The notes: generated from the letters alone by a model not told the origin. Positions 1-10,834 are shown, counted from the stretch's first letter. The stretch is 64,000 bases of DNA from Nocardioides sp. zg-1228 (GCF_017086465.1 NZ_CP070961.1:2604001-2668000); one strand, 5' to 3'. A program made the numbers and translations.

Positions 1-1102
1 TCTCGAGCTGGTCGCGGAACTGCCCCATGCCGGGGAGCATCCCCATGATCTTGGTCATCGAGCCGAGCTTGCGGATCTGCATCATCTGCTGGAGGAAGTC
101 CTCCAGCGTGAAGCCGCCCTTGGTGGCGAGCTTCTCGGCCGCCTTGAGCGACTGCTCGGAGTCGAAGGCCTTCTCGGCCTGCTCGATCAGGGTGAGCATG
201 TCGCCCATGTCGAGGATGCGCGAGGCCATCCGGTCGGGGTGGAAGAGGTCGAAGTCGGTCATCTTCTCGCCGCTGGAGGCGAACATGACCGGCTTGCCGG
301 TGATCGAGCGGATCGAGAGGGCCGCACCACCGCGGGCGTCGCCGTCGAGCTTGGTGAGCACCACGCCGTCGTAGCCGACGCCGTCGAGGAAGGCCTGCGC
401 GGTGGTCACGGCGTCCTGGCCGATCATCGCGTCGACCACGAACAGCACCTCGTCGGGCTGCACGGCGTCGCGGATGTCGGCGGCCTGCCGCATGAGGGTC
501 TCGTCGACACCGAGGCGGCCGGCCGTGTCGATGATGACGACGTCGTGCACCTTGCGCCGGGCCTCCTCGAGGGAGGCGCGGGCGACGTCGACCGGGTCGC
601 CGGTGCCGTTGCCGGGCTCGGGGGCGAAGACGGGCACGCCGACCCGCTCGCCGTTGACCTGGAGCTGCTGGACCGCGTTGGGCCGCTGCAGGTCGGCCGC
701 GACGAGCATGGGCGTCTTGCCCTGCTCCTTCAGCCACAGGGCGAGCTTGGCCGCCAGCGTGGTCTTGCCGGCGCCCTGGAGGCCGGCGAGCATGATGACG
801 GTCGGCCCGCTCTTGGCGTAGCGCAGGCGGCGGGTCTCGCCGCCGAGGATCGTGACGAGCTCCTCGTGGACGATCTTGATGATCTGCTGGGCCGGGTTGA
901 GCGCGCCGCTGACCTCCTCAGAGCGGGCGCGCTCCTTGACCGCGCCGACGAACTCCTTGACGACCGGCAGGGCGACGTCGGCCTCGAGCAGCGCGATGCG
1001 GATCTCGCGCGCGGTGGCGTCGATGTCGGCCTCGGAGAGCCGACCCTTGCCCCGCAGGTTCTTGAAGGTGTCGGCAAGGCGGTCGGAGAGTGTGGCGAAC
1101 AC
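1..1102 (-). CDS. ffh: Signal recognition particle protein Ffh (3' end outside window)
   Basis: SRP54 GTPase that binds signal sequences of nascent membrane proteins and, with 4.5S RNA, delivers ribosomes to FtsY at the membrane. The N-terminal helical domain is followed by the GTPase motifs AGLQGAGKTT (P-loop), DTAGR and TKLDGDARGG. The start of the methionine-rich M domain is visible (QQMMQIRKLG, MGMLPGMG) before the window edge cuts the C terminus. The start is taken as GTG at 1102 (VFATLSDRL), the usual family N terminus. It lies 92 nt downstream of the glnD stop, so it may have its own promoter. FtsY, its receptor, lies about 8 kb upstream on the same strand. Confidence 0.97.
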   Translation of the reverse strand, partial: MFATLSDRLADTFKNLRGKGRLSEADIDATAREIRIALLEADVALPVVKEFVGAVKERARSEEVSGALNPAQQIIKIVHEELVTILGGETRRLRYAKSGPTVIMLAGLQGAGKTTLAAKLALWLKEQGKTPMLVAADLQRPNAVQQLQVNGERVGVPVFAPEPGNGTGDPVDVARASLEEARRKVHDVVIIDTAGRLGVDETLMRQAADIRDAVQPDEVLFVVDAMIGQDAVTTAQAFLDGVGYDGVVLTKLDGDARGGAALSIRSITGKPVMFASSGEKMTDFDLFHPDRMASRILDMGDMLTLIEQAEKAFDSEQSLKAAEKLATKGGFTLEDFLQQMMQIRKLGSMTKIMGMLPGMGQFRDQLE

Positions 1103-1194
1103 GGTGTGGGTCTGTCCCTCGCATCGGGTGGTGGATCAGGGGCGGATCGGTGGTGGTACGACGCCCAAGACTAGCCGCCGGACCCGCGCGAGGC

Positions 1195-3417
1195 TCAGCC
1201 GCCGAGCGCGGTGCGCACCGCGTGTGCCGCCGCGGCCGCACGCTCGTCGGTCGGGCGCACCCCGCCGAGCTCCTGCACGTAGAACACGTCGACGGCCTGC
1301 GGACCCAGGGTCGAGACGTGGGCCGAGGCCACTGTCAGCCCGAGCCGGGCGAGGGTGGTGAGGACGCGGTGGACGACCCCGGGCCGGTCGGACGTGCGGA
1401 TCTCCAGCACCAGCGACGCGCGTGAGGCGTCGGGGCGCACCTCCACGATGGGCGGCAGCTCGCCGTCGGGGCGGGCCGGCAGGTCGGGCAGCCGCTCGGT
1501 GCCCTCGACGACCCGACGGATCCGCTCGCGGACGACGGCGGGGTCGAGGTAGGCGTCGGGGACCTCCCACGCGCTGATGCCCCACTCGCCGTCGGCGTCG
1601 ACCTGTCCCCAGGCGCGGGCCGCGTGCACGGGCGCGCGCAGCGCCGCGAGCCCCCCGGCCACGTCGGCGAGCAGGCCGACCCGGTCGGCGGCGATCACGG
1701 TGACGGTGGCGCCGACCTCGTGCGGGGCGACCTCCACCGACACGGCGCTCGGGTCACGTCGTACGACGTCGGGCACCGGCACCGTCCCGGGGGCGGCGAC
1801 GTCGGCGACCTGCGCGCCCAGCGCGTGCCGGGCCCGCGAGACCAGTCGGTCGACCAGCGAGGCGCGCCACGTCGTCCACGCGGCCGGGGAGGCGGCGCGG
1901 GCGTCGGCCTCGGTGAGGGCGCGCAGCAGCTCGAGGCTCGCCGCGTCGGGGACGTGGGCGAGCAGCTCGGCGGTGGTGGCCGGGTCGTCGGGGTCGCGGG
2001 TGGTCGCGAGGTCGGCCAGCAGCAGGTGCCAGCGCACCAGCGAGGCGACCACCTCGGCGTCGAGGTCGGTGAAGCCCATGCGGGCCACGACCTTGCGCGC
2101 CAGCGGCTCGCCGGCGACGGAGTGGTCGTGCAGCGAGCCCTTGCCGATGTCGTGCAGGAGCGCCGCCACCAGCAGCAGGTCGGGACGCCGGACGGTGCGG
2201 ATCAGCGTTGCCGCCTCCGCACACGTCTCCACGACGTGTCGGTCGACGGTGAAGCGGTGGATGGCCGAGGCGTGCGGCAGCAGCCGGATCTGCTCCCACT
2301 CGGGGAGGAACGTGTCGATGCCCTCGACCTCGTCGAGGGTCTCCCACACCGGCAGCAGGCCCGGCCCGCTCGCCAGCAGGCGGACCAGGGCGTCACGGGC
2401 CGCGGCCGGCCACGGCACCGGGAGGACGACCCCCTCCCGCACCAGCCGGGCGGCGGTGGTGGGCGCGAGCACGGCGTCGCGGCTCGCTGCCTCCGCCGCC
2501 GCGCGCAGCAGGAGGGTGGGGTCGTCGGCGGGACGGGTGCCCGCGTCGAGGACGACCTCGCCGCGCGAGAGCGCGATGCCGGGCGCGATGCGCTCCAGCG
2601 CGGGCGTCCGACGGCTGCGCTCCCCCGTCGGGCGCGCCGTCACGGCGTCGGCGCGGCGCCACGCCAGGCGGGACAGGTGCGCGATGCGCCGGCCGAGCGA
2701 GCGGACGTGGCGCTGGGCGGCCTCGGCGTCGTCGAGACCGAGCCGGTCCGCGAGCGGGCCCCACGCCTCGGGGGCGATGCGGTCGCTGGGGCGCCCGGCC
2801 AGGTCCTGCACCTCGTCGCGGACGTCGAGGAGCATCTGCCGCGCCGCCTCCAGCGCCGGGGTCGACGCGTCGACCAGCCAGGTGGCCTCGATCGCGCGCA
2901 GCACGCCGGCGTCGCGCAGGCCGCCCTCCGCCTCCTTGACGTCGGGGACCGAGACGTGGGCGAGCTCGCCGGTGACGCCGTGCCGCCTGAGCGTCATCGC
3001 CTTCAGCTCCGGCAGCCGGATCCGGGCCCGGCGCCGCCAGTCGGCGAGCATCGTCGTGCGCAGCCGCAGGCTCAGGCCCGGGTCGCCGGCGAGGTGCCGG
3101 ACGTCGAGCAGCCCGAGCGCGACCCGCAGGTCGCACGCGGCCTCGAGGACCTCGCCCATCGACCGGACCGCGTGGTCCAGGCGCCTCCCGGAGTCCCACA
3201 GCGGGTACCACAGGGCCGTGCCGAGGTCGCCCAGGTCGACCCCGTCGTCGTGGACGAGGACGATGTCGAGGTCGGAGTGGGGGGCCAGCTCGCCCCGCCC
3301 GTAGCCCCCGACCGCGACCAGGGCCACCCCCGTGGCGGGCCCTGCCGAGGCGGCGTACGCCTCCCGGCAGAGCTCGTCGGCGGAGGTGGTCCTGGTGCGT
3401 CGGTCTGCTGCGCTCAT
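1195..3417 (-). CDS. glnD: [Protein-PII] nucleotidyltransferase GlnD
   Basis: Bifunctional nitrogen sensor that modifies and demodifies PII. The nucleotidyltransferase signature GGYGRGELAPHSDLDI lies at residues 37-52. A phosphohydrolase HD motif (LLHDIGKG) lies near residue 420. Two ACT-type glutamine-sensing segments occupy roughly the last 180 residues (VTVIAADRVGLLADVAGGL and LVLEIRTSDRPGVVHRVL). At 740 aa it is shorter than the enterobacterial enzyme of about 890 aa because the N-terminal extension is missing, as is common in actinobacteria. ATG start at 3417, 28 nt after the glnK stop, so it is probably the last gene of amt-glnK-glnD. In studied actinobacteria GlnD adenylylates rather than uridylylates PII; which nucleotide is used here cannot be read from sequence. 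Confidence 0.95.
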   Translation of the reverse strand: MSAADRRTRTTSADELCREAYAASAGPATGVALVAVGGYGRGELAPHSDLDIVLVHDDGVDLGDLGTALWYPLWDSGRRLDHAVRSMGEVLEAACDLRVALGLLDVRHLAGDPGLSLRLRTTMLADWRRRARIRLPELKAMTLRRHGVTGELAHVSVPDVKEAEGGLRDAGVLRAIEATWLVDASTPALEAARQMLLDVRDEVQDLAGRPSDRIAPEAWGPLADRLGLDDAEAAQRHVRSLGRRIAHLSRLAWRRADAVTARPTGERSRRTPALERIAPGIALSRGEVVLDAGTRPADDPTLLLRAAAEAASRDAVLAPTTAARLVREGVVLPVPWPAAARDALVRLLASGPGLLPVWETLDEVEGIDTFLPEWEQIRLLPHASAIHRFTVDRHVVETCAEAATLIRTVRRPDLLLVAALLHDIGKGSLHDHSVAGEPLARKVVARMGFTDLDAEVVASLVRWHLLLADLATTRDPDDPATTAELLAHVPDAASLELLRALTEADARAASPAAWTTWRASLVDRLVSRARHALGAQVADVAAPGTVPVPDVVRRDPSAVSVEVAPHEVGATVTVIAADRVGLLADVAGGLAALRAPVHAARAWGQVDADGEWGISAWEVPDAYLDPAVVRERIRRVVEGTERLPDLPARPDGELPPIVEVRPDASRASLVLEIRTSDRPGVVHRVLTTLARLGLTVASAHVSTLGPQAVDVFYVQELGGVRPTDERAAAAAHAVRTALGG

Positions 3418-3445
3418 GCGGTCACGTCCCGAGAAGCCGGATCCA

Positions 3446-5091
<1,646 letters not shown>

Positions 5092-5219
5092 AGGACCTCC
5101 AGGAGTTGAGCGCGTACGGAACGGGGTTGGTCACCCGGGCCATGACGCCGCTGTCATGCCGGTGCCCACGTGATGACCCGCAGCCTGCGCTGACGACGTT
5201 TCACCGGGCCGCGACGGAT

Positions 5220-5258
5220 GTTGCGCGCACGCAACGGAATGGGTGCCCGTGTTACGGG
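5220..5258. promoter_or_regulatory. Two small inverted repeats in the amt/rgpF-like divergent intergenic region
   Basis: GTTGCG-CGCA-CGCAAC (5220-5235) and CCCGT-GTT-ACGGG (5246-5258) are short perfect dyads between the divergent amt and polysaccharide genes. They could be operators for either side. The remaining part of 5092-5303 shows no gene. Confidence 0.35.
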
Positions 5259-5291
5259 TGTGTGAACGGATCGGCGTCCGGCACCACCTTG

Positions 5292-5297
5292 TAGTGT
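5292..5297 (+). promoter_or_regulatory. Candidate -10 element of a leaderless promoter
   Basis: TAGTGT lies 6 nt before the GTG start at 5304, and no Shine-Dalgarno is visible. This spacing predicts transcription starting at or near the start codon. Confidence 0.45.
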
Positions 5298-5303
5298 TCG
5301 GCC

Positions 5304-6248
5304 GTGTCCAGACTGGCCGTGATGGCGCACTACGACGTCGCCGGGGAGCTGCGGCCCCACGTGCGGGGCCAGGTCGAGGCGCTGGCCGCGTCGGTCGACA
5401 CGCTCCTGGTGTGCACCACGGCCAGCCTGCAGGACTCCGCGCGCGCCTGGCTCAGCGAGCGGTCCGTGCTGGTCGAGCGGGCCAACTACGGCTACGACTT
5501 CTTCAGCTACAAGGTCGGCCTCGACGCCGCCGGTGACCTCACGGCCTACGACGAGGTGGTGGTCTGCAACGACACCTACGTCTTCGCCCTCGACTCCTAC
5601 GACCCGGTCTTCGACGAGATGGCCACGAGGCCGTGCGACTTCTGGGGCCTGACCGGGGCCGAGCGCGTCGCGCCGCACATCCAGTCGTTCTTCATCGCCT
5701 TCCGCCCGTGGGTGGTCGGCTCCCGGGCGTTCACGACGTTCTGGGAGGAGATGGAGCCGATCTCCAAGCGGCGCCAGGTCATCCGCCGCTACGAGGTGGG
5801 CATGTCGCGACGGCTCTACGACGCGGGGTTCGCCTCCGACACCTACTTCGTGGAGACGCCCGAGGACCGCCGCATCGCCCGCGAGCGGATGCGTTGGTGG
5901 GCCGCCCACCGCTCCCACTTCCCCCGCACCCGCGCCGAGATCCGGGAGTGGCGCGAGCGCGCCAACGAGCCGTGGAACCCCGCCCGCAGCCTCGCCGACC
6001 GGGTGCTCGACGACGCCCGCCTCCCCTACGTCAAGATCGACACCCTGCGCTACGACCCCTACAACCTCGACGCCCGGCGCCTGCTCGAGCTGTGCGAGCG
6101 CCGCTTCCCCCAGCGCTTCGAGGGGGTGCGCGAGTTCCTCGAGGAGACCGCCCAGTACTACCCGCTGCGCGACACCGAGCGGCTGCTGCCCACCCCGCTC
6201 GCCCTCGAGCCCCTCTTCCCGCGGGTGAGGTACTCCGATGCGCGGTGA
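5304..6248 (+). CDS. RgpF-like polysaccharide glycosylation protein
   Basis: 314-aa protein resembling the rhamnan synthesis protein F (RgpF) family, which acts in cell-surface rhamnose-glucose polysaccharide assembly. Typical features are the N-terminal MAHYD motif, the NYGYDFFSYKVGL segment and the VCNDTYVF motif. No signal peptide or membrane helix is evident, so it probably works at the cytoplasmic side. GTG start at 5304 follows a -10-like box and has no ribosome binding site. Its last 11 nt overlap the start of the large glycosyltransferase gene, so the two should be co-translated and act in the same surface-glycan pathway. The acceptor and the sugar are unknown. Confidence 0.75.
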   Translation: MSRLAVMAHYDVAGELRPHVRGQVEALAASVDTLLVCTTASLQDSARAWLSERSVLVERANYGYDFFSYKVGLDAAGDLTAYDEVVVCNDTYVFALDSYDPVFDEMATRPCDFWGLTGAERVAPHIQSFFIAFRPWVVGSRAFTTFWEEMEPISKRRQVIRRYEVGMSRRLYDAGFASDTYFVETPEDRRIARERMRWWAAHRSHFPRTRAEIREWRERANEPWNPARSLADRVLDDARLPYVKIDTLRYDPYNLDARRLLELCERRFPQRFEGVREFLEETAQYYPLRDTERLLPTPLALEPLFPRVRYSDAR

Positions 6249-9228
6249 CCGCCGCCGGCACCAGGTGAGGCTCGACGACGCCGCCGACGTGATGGTCGAC
6301 TCGGGCCTCGTCGACGTCGACTACGTCGCCGCCCAGCTCGGCACGACGTTCGACTCCCCCGCGGAGGCCGCGCGCGCGGTCGTCGAGGCGGGCGACGTCT
6401 CCCCCCACCCGCTCTTCGAGGCGCAGTGGATCGGGCGCCGCCGCTCGTGGCAGCGCGCCGGCCAGCACCCCGTGCTCTGGTACGTCTCCGAGCGCCGGCG
6501 CCGCAACCGGATCGCCCCGCACCCCCTGGTCGACCCGCGCATCGTCTTCGCCGCCTACCCCGAGGCCCGGCACCACCCCTACGGCGCGCTGTCCTACTGG
6601 CTGTCGGTCTCCGGGCCGGCCACCCCGCTGCCCACGCGCACCCTTCCCCGCAAGGTCTCCTGGTCCACCTACCGCGCGGCCGCCATCGCCGCCGCTGCCC
6701 AGTGGCGCGACGAGGTCGTGCGCGAGCGCCCCCCGCTGGTCGGGCCGACACCCGAGCTCCCGGCCCTGACGGGCGCCTCCCCCGCCGTGACCGTCGTGAT
6801 GGCGGCCCAGGACGACGGGCCGCTGGTGCGTCGGACGGTGGCGTCGCTGCAGGCGCAGTCGTTCACCGACTGGCACCTCGTCGCGGTCGACCGGGGGTCC
6901 CTCGACGACACGGCGGCGGTGCTCCAGGGCGTGGCGGCCTTCGACGACCGGATCACGCTCGTGCGCGAGTCGCGGTGCAGCCGCGCTCGGGCGCTCAACG
7001 TGGCCCTCGAGCACGGCACCGCCGAGCACGTCGCCTTCCTCCCGCTCGGGCGCGAGTGGCTCCCCGACATGCTCCGCGACCTGCTCGCCCACGCCCACGC
7101 GAGCGGCGCGGCCGCCGTGCTGGCCGGCGCCGGTGCCGTCGGCCGCTCGCGGCACGAGCTCCTCGCGGGACGCCCGGTCGACCTCGCCACCGCCCTGCTG
7201 CGGCGCGACGCCGTCAAGGACGTCGGGGGCTTCGACGAGGGCCTCGGCGGCGCGGTCGAGCGCGACCTGGTGCTCCGGCTCACCCGCGACCACGAGCCGC
7301 TCGCCGTCGACGTACCCGTGCTCCGGCGACCCGAGGCACCGCCGGCCGGCTTCGCCGACGACTGGGACTCCGCGGTCCTCGAGCGCCAGCTCGTCGACTG
7401 GGAGGAGGCCGCGGCGCGCGAGACCGACGAGGCGCTGGTCAGCCACGTCATGCCCGTCGGCCCGGAGCCTCGTCGCACCGTCGAGTGGCTGGGCTCGGTG
7501 CCGCGCGAGGGCTCCGAGCTCGTGCTCGTCGGCGTCCGCCTGCGCCGCGCGCACCACGTGCTGGCCGCGTCGATCGCCGCGGTCATCGCCGGGGCCCGCT
7601 TCGTCTCGGTCCCGGCCAACGTCTCGATGTCGGTGGCCACCAACGTCGGCATCTCCCAGGCCGCAGGCAGCACGGTGGTGCTGGTGCGGCCGGAGGCGAT
7701 GCCCCCGCGGCGGCCGATCGCCGAGCGGCTCGCGGGCGTTCTCCGCGAGCCGGGGGTCGGGCTGGCGCAACCCCTGGTCGTCGACCTCGACGGCGTGATC
7801 CTCAGCGCCGGGGCACGCTTCGCTCCCGACAACCCCCACCCCGAGCTGTTCCTCGCCGGCCTGCCCACCAGCGACGCGTTGCGGATCGGCACGACCACGG
7901 TCGCAGCGCCCGCCGCGCCCCTGGTGGCGCTGCGCACCGCCAGTGCCGTGGCCCTGGGCGGGCTCGGGGCGCGGTTCCGCACGGTGCTCGCCGAGACCGA
8001 CCTCGGGCTCCGCGTCGCGCGGGCCGGTCTGGGCCGCACGGTCCTCGTGCCCGACGCCGTGATCACCTCCCGCACCGCCTACGCCGACACCGAGGAGCTC
8101 ATCGGCGCCCTGTCGTCGCTGCGCTCCACCGTGCTGGAGGTGCCGCCCCCGTCCCCCGACGACTCCCACGAGCAGCTGCGCACCGCCGGGCTCGAGGCGA
8201 CCGACGAGCGCAACCGCCGGATCACCGCCGACCCCGACGACCCGGCCGCGCCCGCGGTGCTGGTGCCCGAGCTGGTGGTGCGCGCCGTCGAGGGCATCCG
8301 CGAGTCGCCCCCGCGCCTGCGGTGGGCCGTCGACATCGCCGCACCGGCCGCCCAGCGCGGCGACCGGTGGGGCGACACCTACTTCGCGCGGTCACTGGCC
8401 GACGCCCTCGAACGACGCGGCCAGCACGTCGCGATCGACCGGCGCGACGCCCGGCACCGCGACTCGCGCGACCACGACGACGTCCTGCTGGTGCTCCGCG
8501 GCCTCGACCGCGTGACGCCGCGGCCGGGGCTGCTCAACGTCGAGTGGATCATCAGCCACCCCGACATGATCACGCCCGACGAGGTGGCCGGCTTCGACCT
8601 CGTCTACGCCGCCAGCACCAGCTGGTCCGAGCGCGTGAGCCGCGAGTGGGGCACGCCCGTCACGCCGTTGCTCCAGTGCACCGACACGCGTTGGTTCCAC
8701 CCCGACCGGGCCCAGCCCGACACCGGTCCGGCGCTGCTGTTCGTCGGCAACTCGCGCGGCATCTACCGCTACGCCGTGCGCAGCGCGCTGGCCATCGGAG
8801 CCGACCTCACCCTGCACGGCAACGACTGGACCGACTTCGTCGAACGCGACCAGATCGCCTCCGGCGGCATCGACAACCGGGAGGTCGGCGTGCTCTACGC
8901 CTCCGCCGGCATCGTGCTCAACGACCACCACCTCGACATGCGCCGCGACAGCTTCGCCTCCAACCGGCTCTTCGACGCGGCGGCGTGCGGGGCGAGGATC
9001 CTCAGCGACCGCATCGACGGGCTGGAGGAGATCTTCTCCGGCCTGGTGCTCCCCTTCGACAACGAGCACGAGCTGGCCCGCCTCGTGCAGCCGCCCTACG
9101 ACGCCTTCCCCGACGACGCGACCCGTCGCGAGATCGCGATGCGCATCATCGCCGAGCACAGCTTCGACAAGCGCGCGGAGACGCTGATCGACGACGCCGT
9201 GCGGACCCTGCTCGCCCGGCGGCGCTGA
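6238..9228 (+). CDS. Large multidomain glycosyltransferase (GT2-like plus GT-B-like)
   Basis: 996-aa protein with at least three parts. Residues 1-180 are a family-specific region. Residues about 182-400 are a GT-A/GT2-like domain starting AVTVVMAAQDDGPLVRR; a second GT2-like segment spans about 430-610. Residues about 690-990 look like a GT-B domain of the CgeB/Glyco_trans_1_2 type (FVGNSRGIYRYAVRSA, HGNDWTDF, SNRLFDAAACGARILSD). In the first GT2 domain the place of the DXD metal motif reads FLPLGREWL and the usual DDGS reads VDRGS, so that domain may be catalytically inactive. No membrane segments. It follows the RgpF-like gene in an overlapping pair, implying successive sugar additions to a surface polysaccharide. 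Confidence 0.8.
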   Translation: MRGDRRRHQVRLDDAADVMVDSGLVDVDYVAAQLGTTFDSPAEAARAVVEAGDVSPHPLFEAQWIGRRRSWQRAGQHPVLWYVSERRRRNRIAPHPLVDPRIVFAAYPEARHHPYGALSYWLSVSGPATPLPTRTLPRKVSWSTYRAAAIAAAAQWRDEVVRERPPLVGPTPELPALTGASPAVTVVMAAQDDGPLVRRTVASLQAQSFTDWHLVAVDRGSLDDTAAVLQGVAAFDDRITLVRESRCSRARALNVALEHGTAEHVAFLPLGREWLPDMLRDLLAHAHASGAAAVLAGAGAVGRSRHELLAGRPVDLATALLRRDAVKDVGGFDEGLGGAVERDLVLRLTRDHEPLAVDVPVLRRPEAPPAGFADDWDSAVLERQLVDWEEAAARETDEALVSHVMPVGPEPRRTVEWLGSVPREGSELVLVGVRLRRAHHVLAASIAAVIAGARFVSVPANVSMSVATNVGISQAAGSTVVLVRPEAMPPRRPIAERLAGVLREPGVGLAQPLVVDLDGVILSAGARFAPDNPHPELFLAGLPTSDALRIGTTTVAAPAAPLVALRTASAVALGGLGARFRTVLAETDLGLRVARAGLGRTVLVPDAVITSRTAYADTEELIGALSSLRSTVLEVPPPSPDDSHEQLRTAGLEATDERNRRITADPDDPAAPAVLVPELVVRAVEGIRESPPRLRWAVDIAAPAAQRGDRWGDTYFARSLADALERRGQHVAIDRRDARHRDSRDHDDVLLVLRGLDRVTPRPGLLNVEWIISHPDMITPDEVAGFDLVYAASTSWSERVSREWGTPVTPLLQCTDTRWFHPDRAQPDTGPALLFVGNSRGIYRYAVRSALAIGADLTLHGNDWTDFVERDQIASGGIDNREVGVLYASAGIVLNDHHLDMRRDSFASNRLFDAAACGARILSDRIDGLEEIFSGLVLPFDNEHELARLVQPPYDAFPDDATRREIAMRIIAEHSFDKRAETLIDDAVRTLLARRR

Positions 9229-9230
9229 CC

Positions 9231-9425
9231 GTCGAGTCGGCGCATCCTGACGGCCCAGACCCGTCGAGTCGGCCCGTCCTGACCGCCCAGACCCGTCGAG
9301 TCGGCCCGTCCTGACCGGTGCAGCGTCAGAACGCGCCCACTCGACCCCCCAACGGCGTCAGAACGCGCCCACTCGACCCCCCAACGGCGTCAGAACGCGC
9401 CCACTCGACCCCCCAACGGCGTCAG
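9231..9425. repeat. Inverted double array of 32-bp tandem repeats
   Basis: Three direct units with period 32 start at 9231, 9263 and 9295: a 21-nt core from GTCGAGTCGG to CTGAC plus an 11-nt linker GGCCCAGACCC. They are followed by three units of a second family, also period 32, starting at 9325, 9357 and 9389: core GTCAGAACGC through ACTCGAC, linker CCCCCAACGGC. The reverse complement of the second core matches the first core at 18 of 21 positions. The two arrays are therefore inverted copies and any transcript through both can fold into a long stem. A fourth second-family unit begins at 9421 and supplies the ftsY stop codon. The array fills the gap between convergent genes and may act as a bidirectional terminator. 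Confidence 0.9.
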
Positions 9426-10585
9426 CCGAGCAGCGCGTCGACGAAGGCCGCGGCGTCGAACGGGGCCATGTCGTCCGGGCCCTCGCCGAGGCCGACGAGC
9501 TTGACCGGAACGCCGAGCTCGCGCTGCACCTGCACCACGATGCCGCCCTTGGCGGAGCCGTCGAGCTTGGTGAGCACGATGCCGGTGACGTCGACGATCT
9601 CGCTGAAGACGCGGGCCTGGATGAGGCCGTTCTGCCCGGTGGTGGCGTCGAGGACGAGGAGCACCTCGGTGACCTCGGCCTGCTTCTCGATGACCCGCTT
9701 GATCTTGCCGAGCTCGTCCATCAGGCCGGCCTTGTTCTGCAGGCGGCCGGCGGTGTCGACGAGCACGGTGTCGACGCCGTTGTCGATGCCGTGCTTGACG
9801 GCCTCGAACGCCACGCTCGCCGGGTCGCCGCCCTCGGGTCCGCGGACCACCTCGACGCCCACCCGCTCGCCCCACGTGGCGAGCTGGTCGACGGCCGCCG
9901 CGCGGAACGTGTCGGCGGCACCGAGCGTGACCGACAGGTCCTCGGCGACGAGGATGCGGGCGATCTTGCCGACGGTCGTGGTCTTGCCGGCGCCGTTGAC
10001 GCCGACGACCAGCACCACCCCGGGCTTGCCGTCCGTGCCGGTCACCTGCACCCGGCGGTCGAGGTCGGTGCCGACGAGCTCGATCAGCTCCTCGCGCAGC
10101 ACCTCGCGGGCGTCGGGCGCCTGTCCGCCCTCGACCCGCAGGCGGGTGCGCAGCCGCTCCACGAGGGCCTGGGTGGGCGCGACGCCGACGTCGGCGGTGA
10201 GGAGGGTGTCCTCGATCGCCTCCCAGGTGTCCTCGTCGAGGCGGTCACGGCTGAGGAGGGCCAGGATGCCCTTGCCGAGCCCACCCTGGGAGCGGGACAG
10301 GCGCTGGCGCAACCGCACCAGCCGCGACGCCGTGCTCTCGGGCTTCTCGACCGTCGGAGCGGCAGGAGCATCCGGGGCTGCGGGGGCTGTCCTGTCGGCG
10401 GTGCCGACCGCGGGCTCGGGCGGCGCCTCGGTCGCGACGTCCGTCTCGGTCGGAGGCGGAGCGATGACGTCGGTGCCGCCGCTCGGGGGCGCCGACGTGC
10501 GCCGGCGTCCCGAGGTCAGCAGCGCGCCGAGCGTGAGGACGCCGACGACTGCGATGGCGATGATCAGATAGAGCCAGTCACCCAT
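9422..10585 (-). CDS. ftsY: Signal recognition particle receptor FtsY
   Basis: 387-aa SRP receptor GTPase that docks the Ffh-ribosome complex at the membrane. An N-terminal hydrophobic helix (LYLIIAIAVVGVLTLGALL) is followed by an acidic/proline-rich linker to about residue 90, then the NG domain with GVNGAGKTTTVGKIA, DTAGRLQNK and TKLDGSAKGG, ending in GEGPDDMAPFDAAAFVDALLG. The transmembrane-anchored N terminus is the actinobacterial type. ATG start at 10585. The stop codon lies inside the first nucleotides of the flanking 32-bp repeat array. Confidence 0.96.
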   Translation of the reverse strand: MGDWLYLIIAIAVVGVLTLGALLTSGRRRTSAPPSGGTDVIAPPPTETDVATEAPPEPAVGTADRTAPAAPDAPAAPTVEKPESTASRLVRLRQRLSRSQGGLGKGILALLSRDRLDEDTWEAIEDTLLTADVGVAPTQALVERLRTRLRVEGGQAPDAREVLREELIELVGTDLDRRVQVTGTDGKPGVVLVVGVNGAGKTTTVGKIARILVAEDLSVTLGAADTFRAAAVDQLATWGERVGVEVVRGPEGGDPASVAFEAVKHGIDNGVDTVLVDTAGRLQNKAGLMDELGKIKRVIEKQAEVTEVLLVLDATTGQNGLIQARVFSEIVDVTGIVLTKLDGSAKGGIVVQVQRELGVPVKLVGLGEGPDDMAPFDAAAFVDALLG

Positions 10586-10657
10586 GGGCCCAATCCAACC
10601 ACCCTCGTCCGGCGCCCCGGTCGGGCGGTGCGCCGCCGGCGTGGGACGCCGCGCGGC

Positions 10658-10834
10658 TCAGGAGCGCGACTCGGAGTCCTCAAGGGTGGGCAGCGAGTCG
10701 ACGCCCTTGCGCATGGCGGTGCCGAGCTGGGGGGCGACCGGCAGCTTCTCGCCACGGTGGGGGTAGGCGACGTAGACCGCAACGGCGGCGGCGACGAGCA
10801 CGCCGAGGGACATCATCAGGATGATCGCGAGCAC
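10658..10834 (-). CDS. Small single-pass membrane protein (58 aa)
   Basis: Not assigned to a family. The 58-residue product has one hydrophobic helix at about residues 2-24 (LAIILMMSLGVLVAAAVAVYVAY), then a positively charged stretch (PHRGEK) and a Ser/Glu-rich tail. The GTG start at 10834 is well supported by GGAGGA 7 nt upstream. It lies 72 nt before ftsY on the same strand and may be co-transcribed with it. The charge pattern predicts a cytoplasmic C-terminal tail. Function unknown. Confidence 0.7.
   Translation of the reverse strand: MLAIILMMSLGVLVAAAVAVYVAYPHRGEKLPVAPQLGTAMRKGVDSLPTLEDSESRS

Noticed and set aside
5092..5303. GlnR box upstream of amt
   Set aside because: GTnAC/GAAAC-like words exist (for example CGTAAC and TGAAAC) but not with the required spacing.
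9231..9425. Possible CRISPR array (regular 32-bp period)
   Set aside because: The linkers are conserved rather than unique, the two halves are inverted, and no cas gene is near.
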